Shown here piece by piece: positions 63,527 to 64,000 of a stretch of DNA of 64,000 bases; the first letter of the stretch is position 1, and each line of letters opens with the position of its first letter. Under the pieces are notes generated by a model that was not told the origin of the DNA, searched no databases, and saw nothing but the letters and a program-made list of their open reading frames with translations. The stretch comes from Unio delphinus. Taxonomy: Eukaryota > Mollusca > Bivalvia > Unionida > Unionidae. The stretch covers positions 11,929,001 to 11,993,000 of the forward strand of contig JAQISU010000115.1 in NCBI GenBank assembly GCA_029339505.1. The letters are read 5' to 3'. A program made the translations under genes and the position numbers.

Positions 63527-64000
63527 ATGATGACTGCATGCTAATACACTTTTGGTTGACACAAAATTTAGATTTTTTAGACTGATCTGCTTTAAGTTAC
63601 TTTTTACATGTGTTGTGTGAATATTCAATGATTCCGACATTACTGTGTTGTGCAAATTTCTGTCCTTAATAATTTAAATTACCTTTTTATAAATGTATTG
63701 TGAATATTTACTGAACTTGAATAAGTGATCAGAGAAATACACATAATGTGATTTTACCTTCTGTTCTTTTTCTATTGTATCATTGAAAAGTTCATGGAGC
63801 AACAAACACTTAAAACTTAGATCATCAAATAAAGTAGTTTTGCATATTTTTGCATTATGTTATTTTTCATTCTTTAATACTGAATCATTTTTTTCATAAT
63901 ATCTTATGTACAAGTTCTTGCAGAGAGTGTTTAGAATGAACCACAATGAAAACAAATTACCGTAGCTTTAACAAGGGAGAATATCCTTCTGTGCCATGTG
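63527..64000 (+). terminator. 3' UTR and poly(A) signal
   Basis: After the stop codon comes AT-rich sequence. AATAAA at 63828-63833 followed by a T-rich stretch is a suitable polyadenylation signal. Beyond it nothing is recognised. Confidence 0.6.

Overview
The window is repeat-rich, AT-rich animal genomic DNA, most likely from a mollusc. The evidence is split genes with GT-AG introns, tRNA-derived SINEs whose bodies look like SINE families I associate with molluscs (one ends in a Nin-domain-like tail), a decayed non-LTR retrotransposon, solo LTRs, MITEs and long (TA)n tracts. The species assignment is inference.

Layout. Positions 1-27,800 are gene-poor. They hold diverged repeat copies, microsatellites and minisatellites, a dead non-LTR reverse transcriptase (8658-9965), a broken C2H2 zinc-finger array on the minus strand (11045-11790) pierced by a 136-bp foldback element, a duplicated block whose two flanks are inverted between copies (about 11.8-14.0 kb and 19.3-21.0 kb), and a solo LTR with a 4-bp target duplication (24323-25152). 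From 27,885 to 63,526 the plus strand carries the 3' part of one large host gene. It encodes a single-pass membrane protein with an ectodomain of cadherin-like/tandem-repeat type, a juxtamembrane EGF region, a transmembrane helix and an acidic cytoplasmic tail ending at 63,526; a poly(A) signal lies about 300 bp further on. Its introns hold most of the other mobile elements: a pogo-like MITE, a hAT-like MITE with an 8-bp target duplication, a second solo LTR inserted in a minisatellite, a foldback-type MITE and SINEs.

The central object is a 13,421-bp Polinton/Maverick (adintovirus-like) element at 40915-54335, in the intron between the exons ending near 40404 and starting at 55681. It has about 247-bp terminal inverted repeats starting AG and ending CT, a 5-bp target duplication AGTGT, and it split a pre-existing SINE. 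Its genes form two divergent blocks around a hairpin-rich intergenic region (46.5-47.5 kb). Leftward runs a PolB gene continuous with an SF1-type helicase domain. The left end also holds a packaging ATPase (minus) and a zinc-ribbon/PLA2 protein and integrase (plus). Rightward run a coiled-coil protein, a small basic protein, a probable major capsid protein, a hydrophobic minor virion protein, an adenain-like protease, a fibre-like protein, a membrane protein, and penton-like and unknown proteins. Most of the genes are broken by frameshifts or stop codons, so this copy is a fossil.

The most notable observations are: four stem-loops in the divergent intergenic region, one with a compensatory base change; the PolB-helicase continuity; terminal repeats that contain the 3' coding end of the ATPase; a lysine where the integrase catalytic glutamate is expected; and lesions (a stop, a poly-A frameshift, a lost EGF cysteine) in the host gene itself.
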